Shown here in pieces: positions 6,655 to 15,004 of a stretch of DNA of 64,000 nt; the first letter of the stretch is position 1, and the number at the start of each line of letters is the position of its first letter. The notes beneath the pieces are model-generated. The model worked only from the letters and a program-made list of their open reading frames with translations. It made no database searches and was not told the origin of the DNA. Source of the DNA: Glycomyces tritici (GTDB lineage: Bacteria; Actinomycetota; Actinomycetes; Mycobacteriales; Micromonosporaceae); the NCBI RefSeq assembly GCF_030403505.1, contig NZ_JAUEMJ010000003.1:434001-498000 (forward strand), read 5' to 3'. Made by a program: the position numbers and the translations under genes.

Positions 6655-7874
6655 GCGGCAGGAAGCGCGGCAATCGGGAAGGCTCGATCTACCCGTACAA
6701 GGGTGGCTGGGCTGCCTACGTCTGGGTGACGACGCCTTCGGGCGCCCTAAAGCGGAAGTACGTTACCGCCAAGGATCGCGGCGACTGCCACGACAAGTGG
6801 ATCAAATTGCAGGCCACAGCGCTGACGAAGGTCATCTCTACTAGCACGGGCACGATTTCGGACTACGGCAAGTACTGGCTTGAGGAGATCGTCAAACCGA
6901 ACCTCTCGCTCGGGACCTACATCAACTACAGCGGCTGGTTCCGGACGCAGATCGAGCCAGGCTTGGGCAACAAGAAGTACACGACGTTGCGGGTTCGCGA
7001 CGTGCAGATCTGGCTGAACAAGGTGGCCGCAACCTGCCAATGCTGCTACCAGGGCAAAGACGCGAATCGGCGAGTCGACAAGCAGCGATGCTGTGCGATC
7101 GGCAAGTGCTGCAACAACTTGTACTCCAAGGAGTCGCTTCGGGGCCTCCGCCGCACGTTGCGGGCCATGCTCGGCTGCGCCGTCGCCGAGGAGGAGATTG
7201 ACAGAAACGTCGCTGCTCCGGTCAAGGTCAAGCCGGTACGCAAGCACAAGACGCAGCGTCGGCGTTGGAGTTCCGAGGAGGCTCGGCGGTTCCTTGAGTC
7301 GGCTCGTGAGGATGACGATCCCGCTTACGTCGCCTACGTCGGCGTGCTCGTGCTTGGGCTCCGCGCCGGCGAAGCCCTGGGTGTTGGTGAGGACGAATTG
7401 GATCTCGACGCGGCGCAGCTCAACTTGGCCTGGCAGCTCCAACGCCTTGGCAAAGAGCTGGCGCTGAATGAGTTGAAGACCGATGAAGCTGAGGACTACT
7501 TGCCGCTGCCGAACATCTATGTGGCGGCTGCTCGCCTACGACTCCGGCAGAAGGAACGAGATCGCGTTGCAGCAGGTGAGGCGTGGCAGGGTTCGCACTT
7601 GCTGCTGACGACTCGAATCGGTACGCCCTTGGAACCGCGCTCGTTCGCCCGGATGTGGGATCGACGGTGCGACCTTGCGGGCGTGCCTCGTATTACGCGG
7701 CGCGATGCCCGCCGCACCTGTAGCTCGCTGCTCGCCGACCTCGACGTGCACCCTCGGGTCGCCATGCGCATCCTGCGGCACTCGAAGTTCGACATCACCA
7801 TGGAGGTCTATACAAAGGTCTCCGATGAAGCAACGCGTGAGGCGCTGCGGCGGCTCGGGGAGGAGTTGGGCTAG
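6651..7874 (+). CDS. int: Tyrosine-recombinase integrase of the AICE
   Basis: A 407-residue site-specific recombinase. The N-terminal part has an SAM-like core-binding domain with a cysteine-rich insertion (about residues 129-154, eight Cys) typical of actinomycete AICE integrases. The catalytic domain shows box I GLRAGE (Arg about 238), box II RDARRT (Arg about 354) and box III LRHS with His about 377 and the nucleophile Tyr about 387. The first position of box II, normally His (HxLR), is Arg here. It overlaps xis by ATGA. It sits next to the tRNA-Lys gene, its probable attachment site. Confidence 0.92.
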   Translation: MSGRKRGNREGSIYPYKGGWAAYVWVTTPSGALKRKYVTAKDRGDCHDKWIKLQATALTKVISTSTGTISDYGKYWLEEIVKPNLSLGTYINYSGWFRTQIEPGLGNKKYTTLRVRDVQIWLNKVAATCQCCYQGKDANRRVDKQRCCAIGKCCNNLYSKESLRGLRRTLRAMLGCAVAEEEIDRNVAAPVKVKPVRKHKTQRRRWSSEEARRFLESAREDDDPAYVAYVGVLVLGLRAGEALGVGEDELDLDAAQLNLAWQLQRLGKELALNELKTDEAEDYLPLPNIYVAAARLRLRQKERDRVAAGEAWQGSHLLLTTRIGTPLEPRSFARMWDRRCDLAGVPRITRRDARRTCSSLLADLDVHPRVAMRILRHSKFDITMEVYTKVSDEATREALRRLGEELG

Positions 7875-7955
7875 CTGCTGTACTTTGCTGCTGTACCGGG
7901 TGGGTCCCTTGGGACTTGCCCGGTTCTCCTTTGCCCTCTGAGCTGGGGCTTGTGG

Positions 7956-8028
7956 TGGGTCCAGTGGGACTCGAACCCACAACCTACGGATTAAAAGTCC
8001 GCAGCTCTGCCAATTGAGCTATAGACCC
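7956..8028 (-). tRNA. tRNA-Lys (anticodon TTT), AICE integration target
   Basis: A complete cloverleaf reads from 8028 to 7956 on the complement. The acceptor GGGTCTA pairs with TGGACCC. The anticodon loop CTTTTAA gives TTT. The T-arm is GTGGG-TTCGAGT-CCCAC and the discriminator is A. The next three bases encode CCA (7953-7955). The 3' end faces the integrase gene, the usual geometry for AICEs, where attB overlaps the tRNA 3' half so that integration restores the gene. Confidence 0.95.
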
Positions 8029-8506
8029 AACGGGGAGATTACCGCATCGGAGCGGCGACGGGTGCGGGTGGCGGGGCCCGGATGGCCTGCGGCACTCGGA
8101 TTGTCGGTGGCGGGTGCGATAGTCAATGGGAGGCGCGCTCATCCACAGCCTGTGGACGGCGGGCAAGGACGATGCGGCGCTGGTGCGAAGGCTGTTTCAG
8201 GCCGGACTCCACCGCCGGGCCGGTGGCGGTGGAGCCTGCGGCGGGCGGTGTGGGTTCGCACCGCCGCGGGTGGACGGCGCGGCGGCAGTCGCGGAGCACC
8301 GCCGCCGCGCCTATTCGATCCGCGTCACACGCAGTCCTCGGTGGGGTCGGACCCGCTCCCGCTTGATCGAACATATGTACTATAAACCATCGCGTCGAGC
8401 CCGCACACCCCCGGTCGGGTGAATTCCCAACGGATCTGAGGAACGCGCTCGCCGCCCGGCACGGCCCCGGCGGCACCAGGCGGACGGGCAGGTAGACTCG
8501 CCTGCT
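8029..8506. other. Intergenic region upstream of yaaA
   Basis: These 478 bases contain no convincing gene. The only notable items are an AT-rich patch at 8363-8390 with a LexA-like site (8367-8382) and short GC-rich inverted repeats. Confidence 0.5.
8367..8382. promoter_or_regulatory. Possible LexA (SOS) box
   Basis: TCGAAC-ATAT-GTACTA: the left half matches the mycobacterial/actinobacterial SOS half-site TCGAAC, and the right half is imperfect. The core CGAAC-N4-GT also fits the Gram-positive SOS consensus partly. It lies about 125 bp upstream of yaaA. The evidence is sequence resemblance only. Confidence 0.3.
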
Positions 8507-9250
8507 GTGCTCATACTGCTGCCGCCGTCAGAAGGAAAGGCCGGTCAAGGTGACGGTCCTCCCTTGGACCTCGGCCGACTCTCCTCTCCCGCGCTGAACC
8601 CCGTCCGCGAGCTACTCGTCGACCGCCTGGTCGAGCTGTGCGCCGATGAGGAAGCCGCCGTGAAGGCACTGAAGCTCCCCGCGAGCGCACGCCATTACGT
8701 CCAGGCCGGCCGCGCGCTCCGCACCGCCCCGACCCTCGCGGCCTGGGAGCTGTACAACGGCGTCCTCTACGACCGGCTCGGGCTCGGGGACCTCCCCGAC
8801 GGCGAGCAGGTCTTCATCGCGTCGCCGCTGTGGGGACTCCTGCGGCCCTCGGATCGCGTGCCGCCGTACCGGATGCCGATGAGCACCCGCTTCCCCGGCC
8901 TCGACACGCTGGCGAAGCTGTGGCGCCCGGCCGTCACCGAGGTGCTCGGCGCCCGCGACGAACTCATCGTTGACCTGCGCTCGGGCACGTACGCCCAGGT
9001 GTGGGGGCCGAAGGACCGCGGCGTCACCGTGCGCGTGTTCAAAGAGGACGCCGACGGCGGGCGCACCGTCATCACCCACATGGCCAAGGCGACCCGGGGC
9101 GAGGTCGCCCGCGCGCTCCTCGCCGGCGGCGCCCGGCCCGAGTCCGCGGCCGACCTGGCCGACTTCCTCGCCGGCCAGGGCTGGAAGGTCGAGCTCAGCG
9201 AGCCGGCCACCCGGTCGAAGCCGTGGCAGCTCGACATCGTGAGCACCTGA
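8507..9250 (+). CDS. yaaA: YaaA-family (UPF0246/DUF328) peroxide-stress protein
   Basis: A 247-residue protein beginning MLILLPPSEGKAG, the signature N-terminus of YaaA. It also has the conserved YNGVLYDRLG segment (about residues 84-93) and the SPLWGLLRPSDRVPPYRM block (about 105-122). In Escherichia coli YaaA limits DNA damage by lowering free iron during peroxide stress, and it has a DNA-binding fold. The start codon is GTG 8507. Its function in actinobacteria is untested as far as I know. A strong 17-bp hairpin after the gene separates it from convergent ppa. Confidence 0.9.
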   Translation: MLILLPPSEGKAGQGDGPPLDLGRLSSPALNPVRELLVDRLVELCADEEAAVKALKLPASARHYVQAGRALRTAPTLAAWELYNGVLYDRLGLGDLPDGEQVFIASPLWGLLRPSDRVPPYRMPMSTRFPGLDTLAKLWRPAVTEVLGARDELIVDLRSGTYAQVWGPKDRGVTVRVFKEDADGGRTVITHMAKATRGEVARALLAGGARPESAADLADFLAGQGWKVELSEPATRSKPWQLDIVST

Positions 9251-9279
9251 GCGGAGTTACCCTCGCGTGTAGTAGCGAA

Positions 9280-9409
9280 CGCCCCCGGCAACAACCCTGC
9301 CCGGTGACACCTGAAGGGGAGCTGAAGGCGTTTGGAAGCTACCCGCGCGTTTCGTTCCGAGCGCCCCTGACAACAACCCTGCCCCGCCGAACCTGAAGGC
9401 AACCTGAAG
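9280..9409. repeat. Imperfect ~45-bp direct repeat
   Basis: Two related segments about 80 bp apart share GCCCC(C/T)-gGCAACAACCCTGCCC and CTGAAGG elements (about 9281-9330 and 9361-9409). They are non-coding. Similar CTGAAG-rich text recurs near 11690-11730, downstream of dacB. Confidence 0.5.
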
Positions 9410-9410
9410 C

Positions 9411-9462
9411 GGCTGGCGGCTGGCGGCTGGCGGCTGGCGGCTGGCGGCTGGCGGCTGGCGGC
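9411..9462. repeat. Tandem heptamer repeat (GGCTGGC)7.4
   Basis: Seven perfect consecutive copies of GGCTGGC plus GGC form a simple-sequence repeat between yaaA and ppa. It is a likely site of slippage and length variation between strains. Confidence 0.9.
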
Positions 9463-9470
9463 AAAGCAAC

Positions 9471-9507
9471 AGGAAGGGCCCGGACGCTTCGCGTCCGGGC
9501 CCTTCCT
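9471..9507. terminator. Bidirectional terminator between yaaA and ppa
   Basis: A perfect 17-bp stem, from AGGAAGGGCC (9471) through to GGCCCTTCCT (9507), with a TTC loop, sits between two convergent genes. T-rich sequence follows on the plus strand. Confidence 0.85.
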
Positions 9508-9515
9508 TCGTATCG

Positions 9516-10013
9516 CTAGTGGTTCGAGTGGTAGCCGTTGGCCTTGGCGCGCTCGAACGAGCGGCGCACCTCTTCCTCGGCTTCCGCCCGTCCGGTCCAA
9601 GTCGCGCCTTCGACGCTCTTGCCGGGCTCCAGGTCCTTGTAGACCGTGAAGAAGTGCTGAATCTCCAGGCGGTCGAACTCGGGCACGTCGCCGATGTCCT
9701 TGAACCGGTCCTTGCGGGGGTCCTCGGCCGGGACGCACAGCACCTTGTCGTCCACACCCTTCTCATCGCGCATCCGGAACATGCCGATGGCACGCGCACG
9801 GATCACGCAACCGGGGAACGTCGGCTCCACCAGGACCAGAGCGTCCAGCGGGTCGCCGTCCTGGCCGAGCGTGTCGTCGATGAAGCCATAGTCGGCCGGG
9901 TACACCGTAGCGGTGAACAGCGTCCGGTCCAGACGGATACGTCCGGTCTCGTGGTCGATCTCGTACTTGTTGGCGCTCCCTTTCGGGATCTCCACGGTCA
10001 CGTCGAACTCCAT
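9516..10013 (-). CDS. ppa: Inorganic pyrophosphatase
   Basis: A 165-residue family I soluble pyrophosphatase that hydrolyses PPi to two phosphates and so drives biosynthetic reactions. The signature [10 protein letters not shown] with preceding DYGFIDDT (about residues 41-63) holds the metal-binding aspartates. The N-terminal [11 protein letters not shown] is also typical. Full length for the family. The start ATG 10013 has GGAGGTC upstream. It is divergent from dacB with only 55 bp between them, the usual actinobacterial order. Confidence 0.97.
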   Translation of the reverse strand: MEFDVTVEIPKGSANKYEIDHETGRIRLDRTLFTATVYPADYGFIDDTLGQDGDPLDALVLVEPTFPGCVIRARAIGMFRMRDEKGVDDKVLCVPAEDPRKDRFKDIGDVPEFDRLEIQHFFTVYKDLEPGKSVEGATWTGRAEAEEEVRRSFERAKANGYHSNH

Positions 10014-10068
10014 CGGCCGACCTCCTCCAGGCTCAAATGCAGTGCTCTTAATGGCTTAGTCTCTGTGC

Positions 10069-11502
10069 ATGTCCCTCAGCGACAACGCCGACCCCAAGGT
10101 CGCGAGTAGTACGCCACATGCCGCACCCGCCCCCCAGCAGGCCCGCGTGCGCCGTCGCCGGGCGCTCACATGGGTCATCGCAACCCTCGCCATCGTGGTC
10201 ACCGTAGCCGCAGCGGGCGGCCTGGTGTGGCAGATCATGGCCGTCACCAGCCCTCGGACCGGGACGATCACCGCCCCCGAGGCCTACCCCCCGGCCGAGC
10301 CCGCGCCCGTGCTGGCCGGGTCCGACGCCAGCGCGCCCCTCCCCGACCTCGCCTCGGTCCTGCCGGGCGCGCTCACCGACTCGCGGCTCAACGGGAGCCT
10401 CTCGGCGTCCTTCGCCGACGCCCTGACCGGGGAGATCCTCTTCGAGCAGGAGTCCACCGCCCCGCTCACACCGGCCTCGTCCATGAAAGTGGTCACTGCC
10501 GTGGCAGCGCTGGAGCACCTGGGCGCCGAGTACCGCATCCCGACCACCGTGGTCGAGGGCCCGACCGAGGACAGCGTGGTCCTCGTGGCCGGCGGCGATG
10601 TGACGCTCACCGTCGACGGCGAGGGCTACTACACCGAGTACGCCGCGGGCGCGAGCCTCACCGAGCTCGCCGAACTCGTCCTGGAGGCGCGCGGCGGCAC
10701 CGTCCCGACCACCGTCTACCTCGACACGAGCGTGTTCACCGACAACCCGAAGGCCGAGGGGGTCCCGGCCGAGGACCTGGTCTACATGACCGCGCCTATG
10801 GCGCCGATCATGGTCGACGGCGGCCGCAAGGACAACACGAGCAAGTACGCAGAGCACTACACCGACCCGGCGTTGGAGGCGGCCAAGACGTTCGCCGACC
10901 TCCTCGGCGCCACCGGCGGCGTCACCGCGGGTACCGCCGAGGCTGACGCGGCCGAACTCGGCGTCGTCTACTCCGCGCCGATGGCGGCCCTGGTCGACTC
11001 GTTCATCCTGACCTCGGACAACCTGCTGGCCGACGCGATCGCGCTCCAGACCGCGAGCGCGGTCGAGAACGCGATGACGTGGGCGGCGGTGTCGACGGTC
11101 CACCTGGCAACCCTGGAGAACCTCGGCGCCGACACGACTGGCCTGGTGTTCTATGACGGAGCGGGTCTCTCGCCGTCGAACCGCATGACCGCGACCGCGT
11201 TCACGCAGCTGCTGCTGGGCGCCGCGTCCTCGGGGTCGGCGACGGTCTTCGAGTCGCTGCCGGTCGCCGGGTACTCGGGGACGCTCGACGACCGGTTCGG
11301 GACCGCGCCGGACGGCAAAGGCGTGGTGCGGGCCAAGACCGGGACGCTGAGCGGGGTCTCCTCGCTCACCGGGACGCTGACCACGATCGACGGGCGCCAG
11401 GTGGTGTTCTCGCTGATCTCCAACGGCGACACCACGGGTGGGACCGCGGTGGAATCGGCGATGGACGAGATCGCGACGGCCGTCGCCATGTGCGGCTGCT
11501 AG
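10069..11502 (+). CDS. dacB: D-alanyl-D-alanine carboxypeptidase / PBP4 (S13 family)
   Basis: A 477-residue low-molecular-mass penicillin-binding protein. An N-terminal basic segment and one transmembrane helix (about residues 33-58) act as an export signal or anchor. The active-site motifs are SSMK (about 137-140), SDN in the ILTSDNLLAD segment and KTG in VRAKTGTLSG. It trims or cleaves peptidoglycan peptide cross-links outside the membrane. It is divergent from ppa, and in many actinobacteria it leads directly into the zincin-tilS-hpt genes. Here an alpha-amylase gene on the opposite strand lies in between. Confidence 0.93.
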   Translation: MSLSDNADPKVASSTPHAAPAPQQARVRRRRALTWVIATLAIVVTVAAAGGLVWQIMAVTSPRTGTITAPEAYPPAEPAPVLAGSDASAPLPDLASVLPGALTDSRLNGSLSASFADALTGEILFEQESTAPLTPASSMKVVTAVAALEHLGAEYRIPTTVVEGPTEDSVVLVAGGDVTLTVDGEGYYTEYAAGASLTELAELVLEARGGTVPTTVYLDTSVFTDNPKAEGVPAEDLVYMTAPMAPIMVDGGRKDNTSKYAEHYTDPALEAAKTFADLLGATGGVTAGTAEADAAELGVVYSAPMAALVDSFILTSDNLLADAIALQTASAVENAMTWAAVSTVHLATLENLGADTTGLVFYDGAGLSPSNRMTATAFTQLLLGAASSGSATVFESLPVAGYSGTLDDRFGTAPDGKGVVRAKTGTLSGVSSLTGTLTTIDGRQVVFSLISNGDTTGGTAVESAMDEIATAVAMCGC

Positions 11503-11791
11503 GGGCCCCTCCCCCTCCCCTCCCCCCGCCCACCCTGATCGGTTGCACCGCGGTGGCTGACGTGCCGGATTCGGTCGCTGGTCGGCCGGGCTTCGGCCTG
11601 TTCGGGGTCGTGTCCTGGTCGGCTCCTCTCTGCTCGGTTCCGCTCGGTCCTCGTGGGGATTCGCGCTGGTGGCAATGATGGCGGAGCGAACCTGAAGCCA
11701 CGCTGAAGACGGCTGAAGGCGGCTTCAGGAAACTCCGCTGGGAACGCAACGGGCCCCGGGCGAATGCCCGGGGCCCTTGCGCCGCTTGGGA

Positions 11792-13576
11792 TCAGGCGGT
11801 GTTCCAGGTCTGGTTGAGGTTCAGGCAGCCGGTGGCGGGCACCGTGGCCGTCCGGTTCCCGATCGTCTCCCACGTGTAGGCGCCGGAGGACCGCACGATC
11901 ACGTACTTGTACTGGAAGGTCGTGCCCGCCGGGACGCTGATCGTGCCCTTCCACACCGGGTAGGACGCGCCCGACAGGTGCGCCGAGCTGATCGCGGTCC
12001 AGTTGCCCAGCTGCGGGATCGAGCCGACGACGTACACCTCGTCGCCCACGTTCGTGCCGCTCACCGCGGCGTTCACGGTGACGCAGTCCTTCGTCTCGCC
12101 GCCGCCCGAGCCGTTGCCGACGTAGATCGCCAGCGCGGTCTTCGCGGGCACGGTCGCGGTGAAGGCGCCGCCGGAGACGGTGACGGTGCCACCGGAGATG
12201 ACGTCCGTGTAGGAGCCGTTCGGCAGTGCGGTGGTGAAGGTGCGGGTGATGGCGGTGGTGCCGGCGTTGATGACGGCGTGGCCGGTGTCGCCGCGGCCGA
12301 AGGCGAGGGCGTCGCCCGAGCCCCAGGTGTTGCCGACGGCTTCGCCGGCGGTGGCGGCGCGGAAGCCGGCCATGCCGCTCATGTACGGGGAGCGGTGGAG
12401 GCAGGTGAAGGCGCCGGAGCCGCAGACGGCGTCGGCGACGGAGCCGTCGGCGTTGAGGGGCGGGGCGGCGTGGTTGGTGGTGAACTCGTAGCCGGTGTAG
12501 GAGGCGGGGGTGCCGAAGGGGTGGGCGAGCATGAACGCTTCGGCGAGGAGGTAGTCCTGGCCGTACTGGTAGTTCATGGTCTGGGAGCCGCGTTCGGTGT
12601 CGTGGTTGGCGACGAAGACGCCTGCGGGTGCGGTGTAGCCCCAGCCGGTGCCGATGGCGGTGAGGTGGCGGGCTTCGGAGCCGCCGTTGATGTGGTTCTT
12701 GAGGTCGTAGGCGTAGCTGAATTCCTGGACGTCGCCGATGCCGGTGTATTCGGCTTCGGTGATGGGTTCGCCGGGGGCGCCGATGACTTCTTGGACGATG
12801 TAGGGGTCGCCGTCGACGAGGTTCATGATGGCGGCGAGGTCGGCGGCGGCGATGTGCTTGGCGGCGTCGACGCGGAAGCCGGCGACGCCGAGGCTCTGGA
12901 GGTCGTCGAGGTAGGCGGCGATGGTCTCGCGGACGTCGGTCTGGGAGGTGTCGAGGTCGTTGAGGCCGACGAGGTGGCAGTTCTGGACTTCGGCCCGGTC
13001 CTGGTAGTTGTCGATCTCGCAGTAGGCGCTGCCGGTGTTGTGGAAGTCGGAGGCGTCGAATCCGGCGTCGGGGTAGTGGAACTGGCGGTATTTGCTGCCG
13101 GCCCAGCCGGTGCGTTCTTCGGTGGGGGAGCCGGCGGCCATGTGGTTGATGACGACGTCGGCGATGACGCCGATGCCGTTGGCCTGGCAGGTGGCGACCA
13201 TGTTCTGGTATTCGGCGCGGGTGCCGAGGCGGGACTCGATCTTGTAGCTGACGGGCTGGTAGTGGATGTACCAGGCGTTCTCTTCGCCGGGGGTGGCGTC
13301 GTCGCCGCGGATGTGCTCGTTGGGCGGGGAGGTCTGGACGTAGGTGTAGCCGGAGTCGGCGAGGGGGCCTTCGCATTCGGCGGCGATGGAGTTCCAGTTC
13401 CATTCGAACATGTTGAGGATGGAGTCGCCGCCGGTGAGGGCGGCGGCGGGTGCGGCGTCGAGGGGTGCGGGCTGGTCGTCGGCTTGGGCGGTGGGGACGG
13501 CGGCGGCTGCGATGAGGGCCGCGAGGGCGGTGGCGCCGATGGCGGGCAGTGCGCGGCGGCGGAGGTGGTGAGGCAT
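11792..13576 (-). CDS. Secreted alpha-amylase (GH13) with C-terminal starch-binding domain (CBM20)
   Basis: A 594-residue exoenzyme for starch breakdown. I choose ATG 13576 (GGGAG ribosome-binding site, then a twin-basic signal peptide with an alanine-rich core ending near ALIAAAAVPTAQA) over longer in-frame starts. The GH13 catalytic motifs are visible: VIADVVINH, GFRVDAAKH (nucleophile Asp), a Glu in YIVQEVIG and VANHDTE. The last ~100 residues (VGSIPQLGNW...PVWKGTI) are a CBM20 raw-starch-binding domain. The gene interrupts an otherwise conserved housekeeping neighbourhood, in reverse orientation. A CTTGCAG-type element upstream suggests maltose/LacI-family control. Confidence 0.95.
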   Translation of the reverse strand: MPHHLRRRALPAIGATALAALIAAAAVPTAQADDQPAPLDAAPAAALTGGDSILNMFEWNWNSIAAECEGPLADSGYTYVQTSPPNEHIRGDDATPGEENAWYIHYQPVSYKIESRLGTRAEYQNMVATCQANGIGVIADVVINHMAAGSPTEERTGWAGSKYRQFHYPDAGFDASDFHNTGSAYCEIDNYQDRAEVQNCHLVGLNDLDTSQTDVRETIAAYLDDLQSLGVAGFRVDAAKHIAAADLAAIMNLVDGDPYIVQEVIGAPGEPITEAEYTGIGDVQEFSYAYDLKNHINGGSEARHLTAIGTGWGYTAPAGVFVANHDTERGSQTMNYQYGQDYLLAEAFMLAHPFGTPASYTGYEFTTNHAAPPLNADGSVADAVCGSGAFTCLHRSPYMSGMAGFRAATAGEAVGNTWGSGDALAFGRGDTGHAVINAGTTAITRTFTTALPNGSYTDVISGGTVTVSGGAFTATVPAKTALAIYVGNGSGGGETKDCVTVNAAVSGTNVGDEVYVVGSIPQLGNWTAISSAHLSGASYPVWKGTISVPAGTTFQYKYVIVRSSGAYTWETIGNRTATVPATGCLNLNQTWNTA

Positions 13577-13588
13577 CGTTGCTCCCTT

Positions 13589-13626
13589 TGCAATTTCTGC
13601 CCGCAAATGCTGCAAGATGTTGCGGA
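13589..13626 (-). promoter_or_regulatory. Possible MalR/LacI-type control region of the amylase gene
   Basis: On the complement, CTTGCAGCA followed by TTTGCGG and TTGCAA motifs lies just upstream of the amylase start. Streptomyces amylase and maltose promoters carry related CTTGCAG repeats bound by MalR (established for those genes). Assignment here is by similarity. Confidence 0.35.
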
Positions 13627-13880
13627 CTCGAGAAGAACGTAGCATCGGCGGTCCGATAATTTCAAGATGTTCGATATTTGAATTCATACGGTCACGCAGC
13701 GTGCACTGCATTGCGGGCGAACCATCGCAAACCGATCCGGTGAACATCAACGCCCGCGCAGCGCCCGGCAACGCGGCAAACGGAGGCGCCCCGCGAAAAC
13801 CCCAGGTCCGGTACGCGGCGGTTCGCGCCCACTTGCGCGGGACAGTGGCGCCGTCGTTGCGCTATGGATAGGCTTGGCCG

Positions 13881-14999
13881 ATGGCGCCGCCCGCAGGAAA
13901 CCCGATGCTGCCGTCAGTCGACTGGCAGACCGCCGCCTCCTGCTCCCGGGCATTCAGCCGCGGCGGCCCCCGCATGAGCCCCGAAGGCGCCCTCGACGTC
14001 GTCGCCGACCTCCACCGCCACGCCCGCACCGCGATCGACCTGGTCACCGACTACACCGGACTCGTGCCCGCCACGGCCGTCTCCGTCGACGTGGTCGACC
14101 GCATCCGCTGGAGCCGCATCAACATCGCCGGCTTCCGCCGCCTCCTCATCGAGCTCGGCGCCGAAGACCCGGCACCGACCGCCCCCGTCTCCGCCACCGC
14201 CAAACTCACCGGCGTCCAGACCGGCGCGGTCCTCGCGTTCCTCTCCTCCCGCGTCCTCGGCCAGTTCGAGACCTTCTCCACCGACACCGGCCGCCTCCTC
14301 TTCGTCGCCCCCAACATCGTCGAAGTCGAACGCCGCCTGCGCCTGCCCTCGCGCGAGTTCCGGCTCTGGATCGCCGTCCACGAAGCCGCCCACCTCACCC
14401 AGTTCACCGCCGTCCCCTGGATGCGCGAGCACTTCCACCACCTCATCCACGCGTTCTTCGACGCCGCCGAACCCGACCGGTCCTCCGCGTCCGGCCTCGC
14501 CCGCGCCGTGCGCCGCGCCCTCGCCACCGCCCGCGAAGAAGAGCAGAACGGCGGCCCCGGCGAGGAGATCCCCGGCACCGACGTCATGACCGCGGTCACC
14601 AGTCCCGAACAGCGCGAAGCAATCTCGCAGATCCAAGCGCTCATGACCCTCCTGGAAGGCCACGCCGAATCCGTCATGGACGGCGTCGGCCGCACCGCCA
14701 TCAACCACGTCGCGCTCCTGCGCCGCCGCTTCGACCGCCGCCGCGCCAACCCGACCACACTGCAGCGGTTCCTGCGCCAGCTCCTCGGCCTCGACGCGAA
14801 GATGCGCCAGTACGCCGCCGGCCGCCGCTTCGTCGACCAGGTCGTCGCCGAGCACGGCGTCACCGGCTTCAACCGCGTCTGGGAACGCCCCGAGCACCTT
14901 CCCACCGAAGCCGAGATCGACTACCCGGAGCAGTGGATCGCCCGCGTGCTGCGAGGCCAGGGCCTCGCGCCGCAGCGGCTCGGCGCCGGACGCGGCTGA
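13881..14999 (+). CDS. DUF2342 zinc-dependent metalloprotease-like protein
   Basis: A 372-residue protein with a zincin motif, VHEAAHLTQF, near residue 170 (HExxH). It matches the actinobacteria-restricted DUF2342 family annotated as zincin-like metallopeptidases. The substrate is unknown. Membership of the dacB-DUF2342-tilS-hpt-ftsH neighbourhood is conserved across actinobacteria and supports the call. Start ATG 13881. The next gene, tilS, begins 5 bp after the stop, so the two are co-transcribed. Confidence 0.88.
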   Translation: MAPPAGNPMLPSVDWQTAASCSRAFSRGGPRMSPEGALDVVADLHRHARTAIDLVTDYTGLVPATAVSVDVVDRIRWSRINIAGFRRLLIELGAEDPAPTAPVSATAKLTGVQTGAVLAFLSSRVLGQFETFSTDTGRLLFVAPNIVEVERRLRLPSREFRLWIAVHEAAHLTQFTAVPWMREHFHHLIHAFFDAAEPDRSSASGLARAVRRALATAREEEQNGGPGEEIPGTDVMTAVTSPEQREAISQIQALMTLLEGHAESVMDGVGRTAINHVALLRRRFDRRRANPTTLQRFLRQLLGLDAKMRQYAAGRRFVDQVVAEHGVTGFNRVWERPEHLPTEAEIDYPEQWIARVLRGQGLAPQRLGAGRG

Positions 15000-15004
15000 C
15001 CGAC

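Larger units (their letters stand above)
1..7955. mobile_element. pSAM2-type AICE (integrative and conjugative element), left end outside window
   Basis: This is a contiguous block of plasmid-like genes: a divergent repressor, an SCO3933-like protein, a membrane protein plus FtsK/SpoIIIE motor, small zinc-ribbon proteins, a DUF2637 membrane protein, a rolling-circle Rep, Xis and a tyrosine integrase. The integrase ends 81 bases from the 3' end of a complete tRNA-Lys gene. This order matches the regulation, transfer, replication and excision modules of actinomycete integrative and conjugative elements. Third-position GC is visibly lower than in the flanking chromosome and there are AT-rich intergenic patches. 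The right boundary is inferred to be the tRNA 3' end. No second copy of the tRNA 3' end was seen, so the other attachment site is expected left of position 1. Confidence 0.9.

Noticed and set aside
11777..13642. A 621-codon plus-strand frame opposite the amylase
   Set aside because: A Val/Gly/Ala-rich shadow frame; the minus strand has unmistakable GH13 and CBM20 motifs.
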